Assembly: GCA_028292305.1 (NCBI GenBank)
Contig: JAQGMQ010000272.1
Location: 1 to 7,241, forward strand
Direction: 5' to 3'
From: Rhodoferax sp.
GTDB taxonomy: Bacteria > Pseudomonadota > Gammaproteobacteria > Burkholderiales > Burkholderiaceae_C
Length of the DNA: 7,241 nt
The translations under genes were made by a program, and so were the position numbers. Below, piece by piece: positions 1 to 6,018 of this stretch (position 1 is its first letter; each line of letters starts with the position of its first letter). The notes beneath the pieces are model-generated. The model saw only the letters and a list, made by a program, of their open reading frames with translations. It was not told the DNA's origin and did not search any database.

Positions 1-629
1 CCGGCTTCGAGTCCGAGTTCGAGCGTTGGCACACCGAGGAACACATGCCTGAACGCCTGGGTATTCCCGGCTTCCTGCGCGGCCGTCGCTTTATGAACTG
101 GCAGCAGGTGCCTCATGTGTGTTTCACGTTGTATGAGCTGGCCCACACCGAGGTCTTCCGCTCGCCCGGCTACCTCGCCCGACTGAATACGCCCACCGAC
201 TGGACGAACCGCGTGATGCCCGGCATGACCAACTTCCTGCGCGGCGTGTGTGAAACCGTGGTGTCCTTCGGCGACGGAACCGCCGGCGCGGTGGCCAGCT
301 TGCGGCTGCACACCGATGGCGGCACATCGGCCACTGCGGACATGGCGCTGGCCGGCGCCGCGCTGCAGGCTTTTCAGATCGACGGCGTCACCGCGCTGCA
401 CCTGGGCCGCCACATCGCGCAATGGGCCAATGCCACGACCGGCGAAACCCGGATCCGTCCGCCGCCCTCAACGGCCGGGTTCGACTATGTCGTGCTGGTT
501 GAAGCCATCGACCAGAAGACGCTGAGCCGGGCCTGGGTGCAGTTGCAACAGTTGCTCACGGGGGCGGGTGCCTTGGCGGTAGAGGGCGCGCAGTACGCCT
601 TGGGCTACCAGCTGTCGGCGCCGCGATGA
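1..629 (+). CDS. DUF4286/EthD-like hypothetical protein, 3' part
   Basis: The reading frame is open from the left edge (first full codon at 3) to a TGA at 627-629, so 208 residues are visible and the start lies upstream. The visible N-terminus carries ERWHTEEHMPERLGIPGF followed by RGRRF, the signature of small ferredoxin-like (dimeric alpha-beta barrel) proteins annotated as DUF4286 or EthD-like. A second segment with FTLYEL, SPGYL, a TPTDWTNR-like stretch and a glycine-rich FGDGTAGA follows, as in that family. The C-terminal half (YVVLVEAIDQKTL to the end) looks like a second, more diverged copy of the fold. The ATG at 45 falls inside the conserved motif and is not a plausible start. The biochemical role is unknown; relatives often sit among catabolic dehydrogenases. 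It lies 58 nt upstream of the GMC oxidoreductase gene and may be cotranscribed with it. Family assignment is fairly sure; function is not. Confidence 0.75.
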   Translation, partial: GFESEFERWHTEEHMPERLGIPGFLRGRRFMNWQQVPHVCFTLYELAHTEVFRSPGYLARLNTPTDWTNRVMPGMTNFLRGVCETVVSFGDGTAGAVASLRLHTDGGTSATADMALAGAALQAFQIDGVTALHLGRHIAQWANATTGETRIRPPPSTAGFDYVVLVEAIDQKTLSRAWVQLQQLLTGAGALAVEGAQYALGYQLSAPR

Positions 630-687
630 ACCGGTCATCGGCGCACCCACACCGGTCTTGGCCAAAGCCTGAAGCACGGACCTCTGC

Positions 688-2304
688 ATGCCCCAATCCG
701 AAATGACCTGGGACCGCGAAGTCGACTTCGTCGTGCTGGGCGCCGGCAGCGCGGGCTGTGTGCTGGCCGACCGCCTGTCCGAAGGCGGCCGCCATACCGT
801 GCTGCTCGTCGAAGCCGGCCCGGAGGACCGAGACCCCTTCATCCATATTCCCGCCGGCTTCCTGAAGCTGATCGAAAACCCCACGCTGAGTTGGCGTTAC
901 CGCTCCGAGCCCAACCCCGCCATCGGTGGCCGCGTGATCGGTTATCCGCAAGGAAAAATGCTCGGCGGGACCGGTTCGATGAACGGCATGCTGTACGTGC
1001 GCTCGGCCCGCGCGGAACACGGTCTGTGGGTGGCGCAGGGCTGTGCGGGCTGGTCGTTCGACGAGGCGTTGCCGTATTACCAAAAGCTGGAAAACCCGGA
1101 GGGCGCGGCGCCCGACAAGCGTCTGCCAGTGTCGTCTCCGCTCGAAACCCATGCGCTCAGCACGGCGTTCCTGGCTGCTTGCGGCGAGGCCGGGCTCACG
1201 GTGCGCGACACCCTGAACGGCCCCGAACGCGAAGGCGCGGCGCCGTTCCAGCAAAACCGTCTGGGCCGCTTTCGCCGCGGTCCGGCGCAGACCTACCTGC
1301 GCGCCGCACGGGGCCGCGGCAATCTCGAAGTGATGACCGGCACCCTGGTGCGGCGCGTGTTGTTCGAAGGCGAAGGCGAGGCTTCACGCGCGCTGGGCGC
1401 CGAGCTGCAGCGCGGCGGCCAACGGCTGCGTGTGCGCGCCGGCCGCGAAGTCATCGTGTGTTGCGGCAGCATCCGTTCGCCGCAGTTGCTGCAGCTGTCG
1501 GGCATCGGGCCGGCAGCGCTGTTGCAATCGCTCGGCGTGCCTGTACGGGTGGACCGCGCCGCCGTCGGTGCCAACCTGCGCGACCATTATTCGGTGCGCG
1601 TCACGCAGCGCGTCGGCGGCATCCGCACGCTGAACGAACGCACCCACGGCCTGCCCATGCTGACCGAGCTGATGCGGTATGTGTTCACCGGCCGCGGTCT
1701 GTTGACGCTGGGTGCCAGCACCTGTGCGGCCTTCGCCCGCAGCGACGCACAGGCCGCCGCGCCGAACCTGCAGCTCAGCTTCGCACCGGCGAGCTTCGAG
1801 CCCGGCACCTATGCGCTTGAACAGCTCGGCGGCATGACCATCGCCTGCTACCAGTCCTATCCCGAAAGCCACGGCACGGTGCTGGCCCGGTCGGCCGATC
1901 CTGCGCAGGCTCCGGCCATCACGCCGAATTACCTGTCGACCGAGTCCGACCGCGACGGCCTGCTCGCCGGGCTGGCACTGGCGCGCAATCTGTTCTCGAT
2001 GCCGGCGCTGCGCCGCTGGAGTCAGCTGGAAACCTCGCCCGGCGCGGCCACGTCATCACGTGATGAGTGGCTGGCCTATGCCATGGCCAGCGGCGTCTCG
2101 GGCTACCACATGGTCGGCACCTGCCGCATGGGCGGCGACGCCGAGGCCGTGGTCGACCCGGCGCTGCGGGTGCGCGGCGTAAGCGGGCTGCGCGTGATCG
2201 ACGCTTCCATTCTGCCGAGCTGCACCTCGGGCAATTCGAATGCGCCCACCCTGATGCTGGCCGAAAAGGGCGCGGACATGGTGCTGGTCGCCCACGCGCA
2301 TTGA
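688..2304 (+). CDS. GMC-family FAD-dependent alcohol oxidoreductase (choline dehydrogenase-like)
   Basis: This is a complete 538-residue protein, the usual length for bacterial glucose-methanol-choline (GMC) oxidoreductases, which oxidise a primary alcohol or sugar hydroxyl using bound FAD. The FAD-binding GAGSAG motif is at residues 18-23, with EAGPEDRDP following as the ribose-binding region. GMC signature 1 (GKMLGGTGSMNGMLYVR) is at 89-105. GMC signature 2 (GSIRSP...LSGIGP) is at about 260-275. The C-terminal catalytic region has His474 in YHMVGTCRMGG and Asn518 in GNSNAPT. Their 44-residue spacing equals that of the His/Asn pair in choline oxidase, so a His-Asn active site is likely. No signal peptide or membrane segment is seen, so it is probably cytoplasmic. 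ATG 688 is preceded by an ACGGA-like Shine-Dalgarno; ATG 703 (Met6) is an alternative start. The substrate cannot be told from sequence; the choline-dehydrogenase label reflects family resemblance only. It is the middle gene of a probable three-gene operon. Confidence 0.93.
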   Translation: MPQSEMTWDREVDFVVLGAGSAGCVLADRLSEGGRHTVLLVEAGPEDRDPFIHIPAGFLKLIENPTLSWRYRSEPNPAIGGRVIGYPQGKMLGGTGSMNGMLYVRSARAEHGLWVAQGCAGWSFDEALPYYQKLENPEGAAPDKRLPVSSPLETHALSTAFLAACGEAGLTVRDTLNGPEREGAAPFQQNRLGRFRRGPAQTYLRAARGRGNLEVMTGTLVRRVLFEGEGEASRALGAELQRGGQRLRVRAGREVIVCCGSIRSPQLLQLSGIGPAALLQSLGVPVRVDRAAVGANLRDHYSVRVTQRVGGIRTLNERTHGLPMLTELMRYVFTGRGLLTLGASTCAAFARSDAQAAAPNLQLSFAPASFEPGTYALEQLGGMTIACYQSYPESHGTVLARSADPAQAPAITPNYLSTESDRDGLLAGLALARNLFSMPALRRWSQLETSPGAATSSRDEWLAYAMASGVSGYHMVGTCRMGGDAEAVVDPALRVRGVSGLRVIDASILPSCTSGNSNAPTLMLAEKGADMVLVAHAH

Positions 2305-2323
2305 CTGCGTCGCATCGCTTTCG

Positions 2324-2372
2324 ACCCATCACCCATCACCCATCACCCAGCACCCAGCACCCAGCACCCAGC
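2324..2372. repeat. Heptanucleotide tandem repeat, 7 units (3x ACCCATC, 4x ACCCAGC)
   Basis: Seven perfect back-to-back 7-nt units fill 49 bp of the 85-nt gap between the GMC oxidoreductase and the zinc dehydrogenase. The first three read ACCCATC (2324-2330, 2331-2337, 2338-2344). The last four read ACCCAGC (2345-2351, 2352-2358, 2359-2365, 2366-2372). The clean block boundary suggests that each variant spread by slippage or unequal exchange. The array ends 7 nt before the Shine-Dalgarno of the next gene. The unit length is not a multiple of three, but the array lies outside coding sequence. Confidence 0.95.
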
Positions 2373-2378
2373 ACAAAC

Positions 2379-2383
2379 GGAGA
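2379..2383 (+). promoter_or_regulatory. Ribosome binding site (GGAGA) of the zinc dehydrogenase
   Basis: GGAGA lies 6 nt before the ATG at 2390. It is the clearest Shine-Dalgarno in the window and fixes that start. It sits immediately downstream of the heptamer array. Confidence 0.8.
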
Positions 2384-2389
2384 CCTCCC

Positions 2390-3421
2390 ATGAAAGCCAT
2401 CGCAAAACTGCGCCCCGAACCGGGCGCAATGGCCCTGATCGAAGTCGATGCGCCGGTGCGCCAATCCGGCGAGGTGTTGATCAAGATCTCGGCCGGCGGC
2501 ATCTGCGGCACCGACGTCGCCATCTGGAAATGGTACGAAGCGGTGGTGGGCCAGTACGCGCCGTCGTTCCCGCTGATCGTGGGCCATGAATTCGCCGGCA
2601 CGGTGGTGGCCAGCGACAGTCCGCGCGTGGCGCTCGGTGCCACCGTGTCGGTCAACCCGCAGATCGCCTGCGGCCATTGCCACTACTGCGGCCTGGGCCG
2701 GCCAACCCTGTGCGACAACCGGCGCCTGATGGGTGGCCGCATCAACGGCGGCTGGACCGAATACGTGAGCGTCCCCGCATGGAACGTGCACCCGCTGCCC
2801 GACGGCATCGACACCGCCGTGGCGCCGCTGCTCGAGCCGCTGTCGGTGGCCACACATGCCGTGATCGAACGTGTGCCCGTGCGCGGTGGCGACGTGGTAG
2901 CCGTCATCGGCGCGGGGCCGATCGGCATCCTGTGCGCGATCCTGGCGATTGCCGCGGGCGCATCCAAGGTGATGGTCACGGGCGTGGCCGCCGACAAGGG
3001 CCGGCTGGCGCTGGCCAGGGCCATCGGCGCCATCCCGGTCAACATCGACGAGGAAGACCCGGCCGTGGCGCTGCGCAAGCTGCAGTTCGACGGCGCCGAC
3101 ATCGTCTACGAGACCAGCGGCGTGGCGGCCACGCTGGACCAGGCCATCGCCATGACGCGCAAGGGCGGCAGCATCGGGCTCATCGGCCTGTGCCACGGGC
3201 CGAGCACGCTGAAGAGCACGCCCATCGTGCTGAAGGAACTGGCGCTGATCGGCTCGCGCGGCTACAACGAAACCACCTGGGAACTGATGATGCGCGCGCT
3301 GCCGGCCGTGGTGGGGGACGTGCTGCGGCTGGTAACCCACGAGGTCGCGTTCAATGACTTCGAGGCTGCCTTGGGCATGGTGCAGGACCGGGTGGGCAGC
3401 AAGATCGTGCTGCGGCCGTGA
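2390..3421 (+). CDS. Zinc-dependent medium-chain alcohol/polyol dehydrogenase (threonine/sorbitol dehydrogenase-like)
   Basis: This is a complete 343-residue medium-chain dehydrogenase/reductase that would oxidise a secondary alcohol or polyol with a nicotinamide cofactor. The catalytic-zinc ligands are Cys39 (GGICGTD) and His66-Glu67 (GHEFAG), with the conserved Glu149-Pro150 later in the fold. The structural-zinc loop has Cys94, Cys97, Cys100 and Cys108. The Rossmann motif GAGPIG is at 174-179. The residue at the end of the second Rossmann strand is Gly198 (VTGVAADKGRL) rather than the aspartate typical of strict NAD enzymes, so NADP use is possible. Overall it resembles the threonine dehydrogenase, sorbitol dehydrogenase and butanediol dehydrogenase branch; the substrate is not determinable. 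Start ATG 2390 has a good GGAGA site. The gene follows the GMC oxidoreductase by 85 nt, filled largely by heptamer repeats, and converges with the Lrp-type regulator. Confidence 0.93.
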   Translation: MKAIAKLRPEPGAMALIEVDAPVRQSGEVLIKISAGGICGTDVAIWKWYEAVVGQYAPSFPLIVGHEFAGTVVASDSPRVALGATVSVNPQIACGHCHYCGLGRPTLCDNRRLMGGRINGGWTEYVSVPAWNVHPLPDGIDTAVAPLLEPLSVATHAVIERVPVRGGDVVAVIGAGPIGILCAILAIAAGASKVMVTGVAADKGRLALARAIGAIPVNIDEEDPAVALRKLQFDGADIVYETSGVAATLDQAIAMTRKGGSIGLIGLCHGPSTLKSTPIVLKELALIGSRGYNETTWELMMRALPAVVGDVLRLVTHEVAFNDFEAALGMVQDRVGSKIVLRP

Positions 3422-3435
3422 GAGGGTGGCGTTGA

Positions 3436-3463
3436 GGGTGTTGGGTGGTGGGCGGTGGAGAGT
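3436..3463. repeat. Degenerate heptamer repeat, opposite orientation to 2324-2372
   Basis: Just after the dehydrogenase stop the + strand reads GGGTGTT, GGGTGGT, GGGCGGT and a decayed GGAGAGT at 7-nt steps. On the opposite strand the upstream array reads as GGGTGCT and GGGTGAT units. The first two units here therefore each differ by one base from one of those. This supports a diverged, inverted relative of the upstream array flanking the same gene. The units are imperfect and few, so some chance resemblance cannot be excluded. Confidence 0.6.
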
Positions 3464-3471
3464 GCGCGGGT

Positions 3472-3511
3472 GATCCGGGGGATCTGTTGATGCGCCCCTA
3501 CCCGTCAGATC
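3472..3511. other. Possible hairpins between convergent genes
   Basis: The 83-nt gap between the convergent dehydrogenase and regulator genes contains a short inverted repeat, GATCC-GGG-GGATC (3472-3484). A second, overlapping one pairs GATCTG (3481-3486) with CAGATC (3506-3511), and its right arm overlaps the regulator's stop codon. A bidirectional transcription stop would be expected here. However, neither stem is long and there is no T-run, so a rho-independent terminator is not demonstrated. Confidence 0.25.
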
Positions 3512-3996
3512 GGCACGCTGGCTTCCTTCAACACCCGCAGCACGAAGCTCGACTTGCTGTGCCGGATGCCCGGGATCTTGTAGAGCTTCTCGCGCAGCAG
3601 CCGCTCGTAGTCGCGGGTGTCGCGCACGGCGATGCGGATGTAGTAGTCGTAGTCGCCCGAGACCAGGTAGGCCTCCTGTACCTCGGGAATGGTGGCCAGC
3701 ACCCGACCGAACTCGTACAGGGTTTCATCCGTGTGGCTCTCCAGCGTGAGCTGCACGATCACGAAGTCGTTGTAGCCGAGCTTGGCCGGGTCCAGGTCGA
3801 CCGTGTAGCGGCGGATCACGCCGTGGGTCTCGAGCTTCTTGATGCGCGTCCAGCAACTGGTGGCCGACAGGCCGACCGCCGCGCCGATCTCCTGCAACGT
3901 CTTGCGTGAGTCCTCGCGCAGCACCCGCAAAATGGCCAGGTCCAGCTGGTCCGATGAATTTTCCGAATAAGACGTTGTTTGACGACTGGTTTTCAT
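3505..3996 (-). CDS. Lrp/AsnC-family transcriptional regulator
   Basis: With the ATG at 3994-3996 the protein has 163 residues, typical of Lrp/AsnC regulators, which bind amino acids or related small molecules and assemble as dimers to octamers on DNA. The family N-terminus (LDLAILRVLREDSRKTLQEI) leads into a winged helix-turn-helix at about residues 33-55 (VGLSATSCWTRIKKLETHGVI). The linker RRYTVDLDPAKLGY follows. The RAM effector/oligomerisation domain spans about 77-155, with the characteristic VSGDYDYYIRIAVRD at 112-126. The frame stays open upstream to 4119. That extension would run across the AT-rich spacer into the divergent gene and has no family similarity, so I reject it. The Shine-Dalgarno is weak. 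Its position, divergent from the acetolactate synthase-type gene, suggests autoregulation and control of that gene and possibly the following oxidoreductase. The effector is unknown. Confidence 0.93.
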   Translation of the reverse strand: MKTSRQTTSYSENSSDQLDLAILRVLREDSRKTLQEIGAAVGLSATSCWTRIKKLETHGVIRRYTVDLDPAKLGYNDFVIVQLTLESHTDETLYEFGRVLATIPEVQEAYLVSGDYDYYIRIAVRDTRDYERLLREKLYKIPGIRHSKSSFVLRVLKEASVPI

Positions 3997-4061
3997 AAAT
4001 CGGCTTAAAACAGCAGAAAATAAGAAGCCCATTCTGCGTGATCGGCGGAAAAATAGGCCAC
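3997..4061. promoter_or_regulatory. Divergent AT-rich control region between the Lrp-type regulator and the acetolactate synthase-type gene
   Basis: This 65-nt spacer separates two divergent starts and is much richer in A and T than the flanking genes, as expected for promoters and Lrp-type operators. It contains an inverted repeat with 6-bp arms, GCAGAA (4013-4018) and TTCTGC (4032-4037), 13 nt apart. This is a candidate regulator site. The right edge carries CGTGATCGGCGG, a 12-mer repeated before the downstream oxidoreductase gene. I could not identify a convincing sigma70 -35/-10 pair with normal spacing on either strand, so the promoters themselves are inferred from gene layout. Confidence 0.55.
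4037..4048 (+). repeat. 12-bp direct repeat, copy 1 (CGTGATCGGCGG)
   Basis: An exact copy occurs at 5922-5933, so the same 12-mer lies upstream of both + strand ThDP-enzyme genes. Here it ends 13 nt before ATG 4062. TGAT-GGCGG within it can pair with CCGCCATCA at 4092-4100 (C4043 bulged), enclosing ATG 4062 in the loop. Confidence 0.5.
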
Positions 4062-5897
4062 ATGGAACTGCTTTCTCCCCAATTTCTTTCGCCGCCATCA
4101 ATGGCACCACTGACACCACTGGCCACCGAGCCCGCCCCGCGCCCCGCGCCGCCCCGCCTGCGCAACGGCGCCATGGCGCTGCTCGACACCCTCGTCGAAT
4201 GCGGTGTGGACACCATCTTCGGCTACCCCGGTGGCGCGGCGCTGCCGCTCTACGACGCCTTGCACGGCGAGCCGCGGCTGCGGCACATCCTGGTGCGCCA
4301 CGAGCAGGCCGCCATGCACGCGGCCGAGGGTTATGCGCGCACCACGGGGCGCGTGGGCGTGGTGCTGGTCACTTCGGGCCCGGGCGTGGGCAACACCATG
4401 ACCGGGCTGCTGGATGCGATGAGCGACTCGGTGCCGGTGCTGTGCATCAGCGGCCAGGTGGCCACGGCGGTGATCGGCACCAATGCGTTCCAGGAAAGCG
4501 ATGCCCTCGGCATGTCGCGCCCGGTCACCAAGTGGAACCAGCAGGCCCGCGTGGCCGATGAGATCCCCGCGCTGGTGCGCCGCGCGCTGGACATCGCCGC
4601 GTCCGGCCGGCCCGGCCCGGTGCTGATCGACGTGCCCAAGGACATCCAGCTCACGCCGCTCGGCAGCAGCGCGCCGGTGCCCGCGCGGCCTTTGCGCAAG
4701 CTGAAGACCGCCGGCCTGCCGCCCGCGGGCAGCCTGCAGCGCGCGGCCGATCTGTTGTCCACCGCGCGCCGGCCCATCGTCTATGGCGGCGGCGGGCTGG
4801 TCAATTCGGGCCCGGCCGCATGCGAAGCCTTCACGCGGCTGGTGCGCCGGCTGGACGCGCCCTGCACGCTCACGCTGATGGGGCTGGGCGCCTTCCCTGC
4901 GTCCGACGAGCGCTTCATCGGCATGCTCGGCATGCACGGCGCGCTGGAAGCCAACCTGGCCATGCACGAGGCCGACCTGGTGGTGTGCATCGGCGCGCGC
5001 TTCGACGACCGCGTCACCGGCAAGCTCGACGAGTTCTGCCCGCACGCGCGCAAGATCCACATCGACATCGATCCCGGCAGCATCAACAAGGTGGTGAAGG
5101 TCGACGTGCCCATGGTCGGCGACTGCGGCGCCGTGCTTGAGGCGCTGCTGGCCATGCCGGCATTGCGGGCGCTCGCGCCCGAGCGGCTGGCGCCCTGGTG
5201 GCAGCGCATCGCGCGCTGGCGCGCCGAGCGCTGCTTCGGCTTCACGCCCCGGGCCGACGTGATCCTGCCGCAGCAGCTGATGGCCACGCTGCAGGCGTCG
5301 CTGGCAGGGCGCGACGCCATCGTCTCCACCGATGTCGGCCAGCACCAGATGTGGGCCGCGCAATACCTGCGCTTCGAAAGGCCCGGCCGATGGCTGACCT
5401 CGGGCGGCGCCGGCACCATGGGTTACGGCCTGCCGGCAGCCATCGGCGCGCAGATCGCCCACCCCGATGCGCTGGTGGTCTGCGTCAGCGGCGACGCCTC
5501 GGTGCTGATGAACATCCAGGAGATGTCGACCGCGGCGCAGCACCGCACGCCGGTGAAGCTGGTGCTGTCCAACAACGGCTACATGGGCATGGTGCGGCAG
5601 TGGCAGGAGCTGAACCACGGCAACCGGCTGAGCCACAGCTGGAACGAGGCGCTGCCTGATTTCGTGGCGCTGGCCAAGGCCTTCGGCTGGGGCGCGCGCC
5701 GCGTGTCCGACCCGGCCGACCTGCCCGCGGCGCTGGCCGAATGCCTGACCCATGACGGCGCCTTCTTCCTCGATGTACAGGTGGCCGCGCAAGAGAACTG
5801 CTTCCCCATGATGCCTTCGGGCCACGGCCACCACCGCGTGATGCTGGCCAAGGACCGCTGGTATGAAGACCCTGCCGGGGAGGTGCCGCCGACCTGA
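4062..5897 (+). CDS. ilvB: Acetolactate synthase large subunit-type ThDP enzyme
   Basis: The protein has 611 residues from ATG 4062 and matches acetolactate synthase large subunits, which condense two pyruvates (or pyruvate and 2-oxobutyrate) using ThDP, Mg2+ and FAD. The pyrimidine domain (about 35-200) has FGYPGGAALP and the ThDP-activating Glu81 in RHEQAAMHAAEGYAR. The central domain has GARFDDRVTGK from residue 311. The pyrophosphate domain (about 395-575) has MGYGLPAAIGA from 453, the ThDP motif GDAS (477-480) to NNGY (504-507), and MVRQWQE with Trp514. GDA replaces the textbook GDG; I recall the same change in alphaproteobacterial relatives. The N-terminus is a proline/alanine-rich extension of about 30 residues. 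Alternative starts are GTG 4038 and ATG 4101, and none has a strong Shine-Dalgarno. No ilvH small subunit follows, so this may be a specialised paralogue rather than the main biosynthetic enzyme. It is divergent from an Lrp-type regulator. Confidence 0.88.
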   Translation: MELLSPQFLSPPSMAPLTPLATEPAPRPAPPRLRNGAMALLDTLVECGVDTIFGYPGGAALPLYDALHGEPRLRHILVRHEQAAMHAAEGYARTTGRVGVVLVTSGPGVGNTMTGLLDAMSDSVPVLCISGQVATAVIGTNAFQESDALGMSRPVTKWNQQARVADEIPALVRRALDIAASGRPGPVLIDVPKDIQLTPLGSSAPVPARPLRKLKTAGLPPAGSLQRAADLLSTARRPIVYGGGGLVNSGPAACEAFTRLVRRLDAPCTLTLMGLGAFPASDERFIGMLGMHGALEANLAMHEADLVVCIGARFDDRVTGKLDEFCPHARKIHIDIDPGSINKVVKVDVPMVGDCGAVLEALLAMPALRALAPERLAPWWQRIARWRAERCFGFTPRADVILPQQLMATLQASLAGRDAIVSTDVGQHQMWAAQYLRFERPGRWLTSGGAGTMGYGLPAAIGAQIAHPDALVVCVSGDASVLMNIQEMSTAAQHRTPVKLVLSNNGYMGMVRQWQELNHGNRLSHSWNEALPDFVALAKAFGWGARRVSDPADLPAALAECLTHDGAFFLDVQVAAQENCFPMMPSGHGHHRVMLAKDRWYEDPAGEVPPT

Positions 5898-5921
5898 ACT
5901 CAGCACCTGGTGACTTCTCTC

Positions 5922-5933
5922 CGTGATCGGCGG
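5922..5933 (+). repeat. 12-bp direct repeat, copy 2 (CGTGATCGGCGG)
   Basis: This is an exact match to 4037-4048. This copy forms most of the left arm of the hairpin at 5923-5952, in the leader of the oxidoreductase gene. Confidence 0.5.
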
Positions 5934-5952
5934 CATACCCGCCACCGATCGC
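5923..5952 (+). other. Intergenic hairpin between the two ThDP-enzyme genes
   Basis: The 121-nt gap contains an inverted repeat. GTGATCGG (5923-5930) pairs with CCGATCGC (5945-5952), including one G-T pair. After a C/A mismatch, three more G-C pairs close a 6-nt loop. No T-run follows, so it does not look like an intrinsic terminator. It could be an RNA-processing or attenuation structure between two cotranscribed genes, or a protein-binding site. Confidence 0.4.
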
Positions 5953-6018
5953 CCGGCACGCCCACCGCTTACCCGCGGCGACGCCTGCCTTGTTGCGACT
6001 CCTACCGGAATCCGAACC

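Noticed and set aside
630..656. ACCGGT occurring twice (630-635 and 651-656) in the gap between the first two genes, which could form a 6-bp stem.
   Set aside because: The hexamer is itself palindromic, the stem is short with a 15-nt loop and there is no T-run, so it is not a supported terminator or operator.
2053..2066. 14-bp perfect palindrome TCATCACGTGATGA inside the GMC oxidoreductase gene.
   Set aside because: A perfect 14-bp palindrome is expected about 0.4 times by chance in a window this size. It lies within coding sequence with no promoter nearby, so I do not call a site.
2336..3340. Long - strand open frame opposite the zinc dehydrogenase.
   Set aside because: The + strand frame has all zinc ligands and the Rossmann motif. 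The antisense product is low-complexity and begins opposite the end of the real gene.
3979..4010. TTGACG (3979-3984) with TTAAAA (4005-4010) as a promoter for the acetolactate synthase-type gene.
   Set aside because: The 20-nt spacing is outside the usual 16-18 and the -10 match is poor, so it is not called as a promoter.
3997..4119. N-terminal extension of the Lrp-type regulator up to an ATG at 4119.
   Set aside because: The added residues lack family similarity and would cover the AT-rich divergent spacer and overlap the start of the opposite gene. The ATG at 3996 gives the normal family length.
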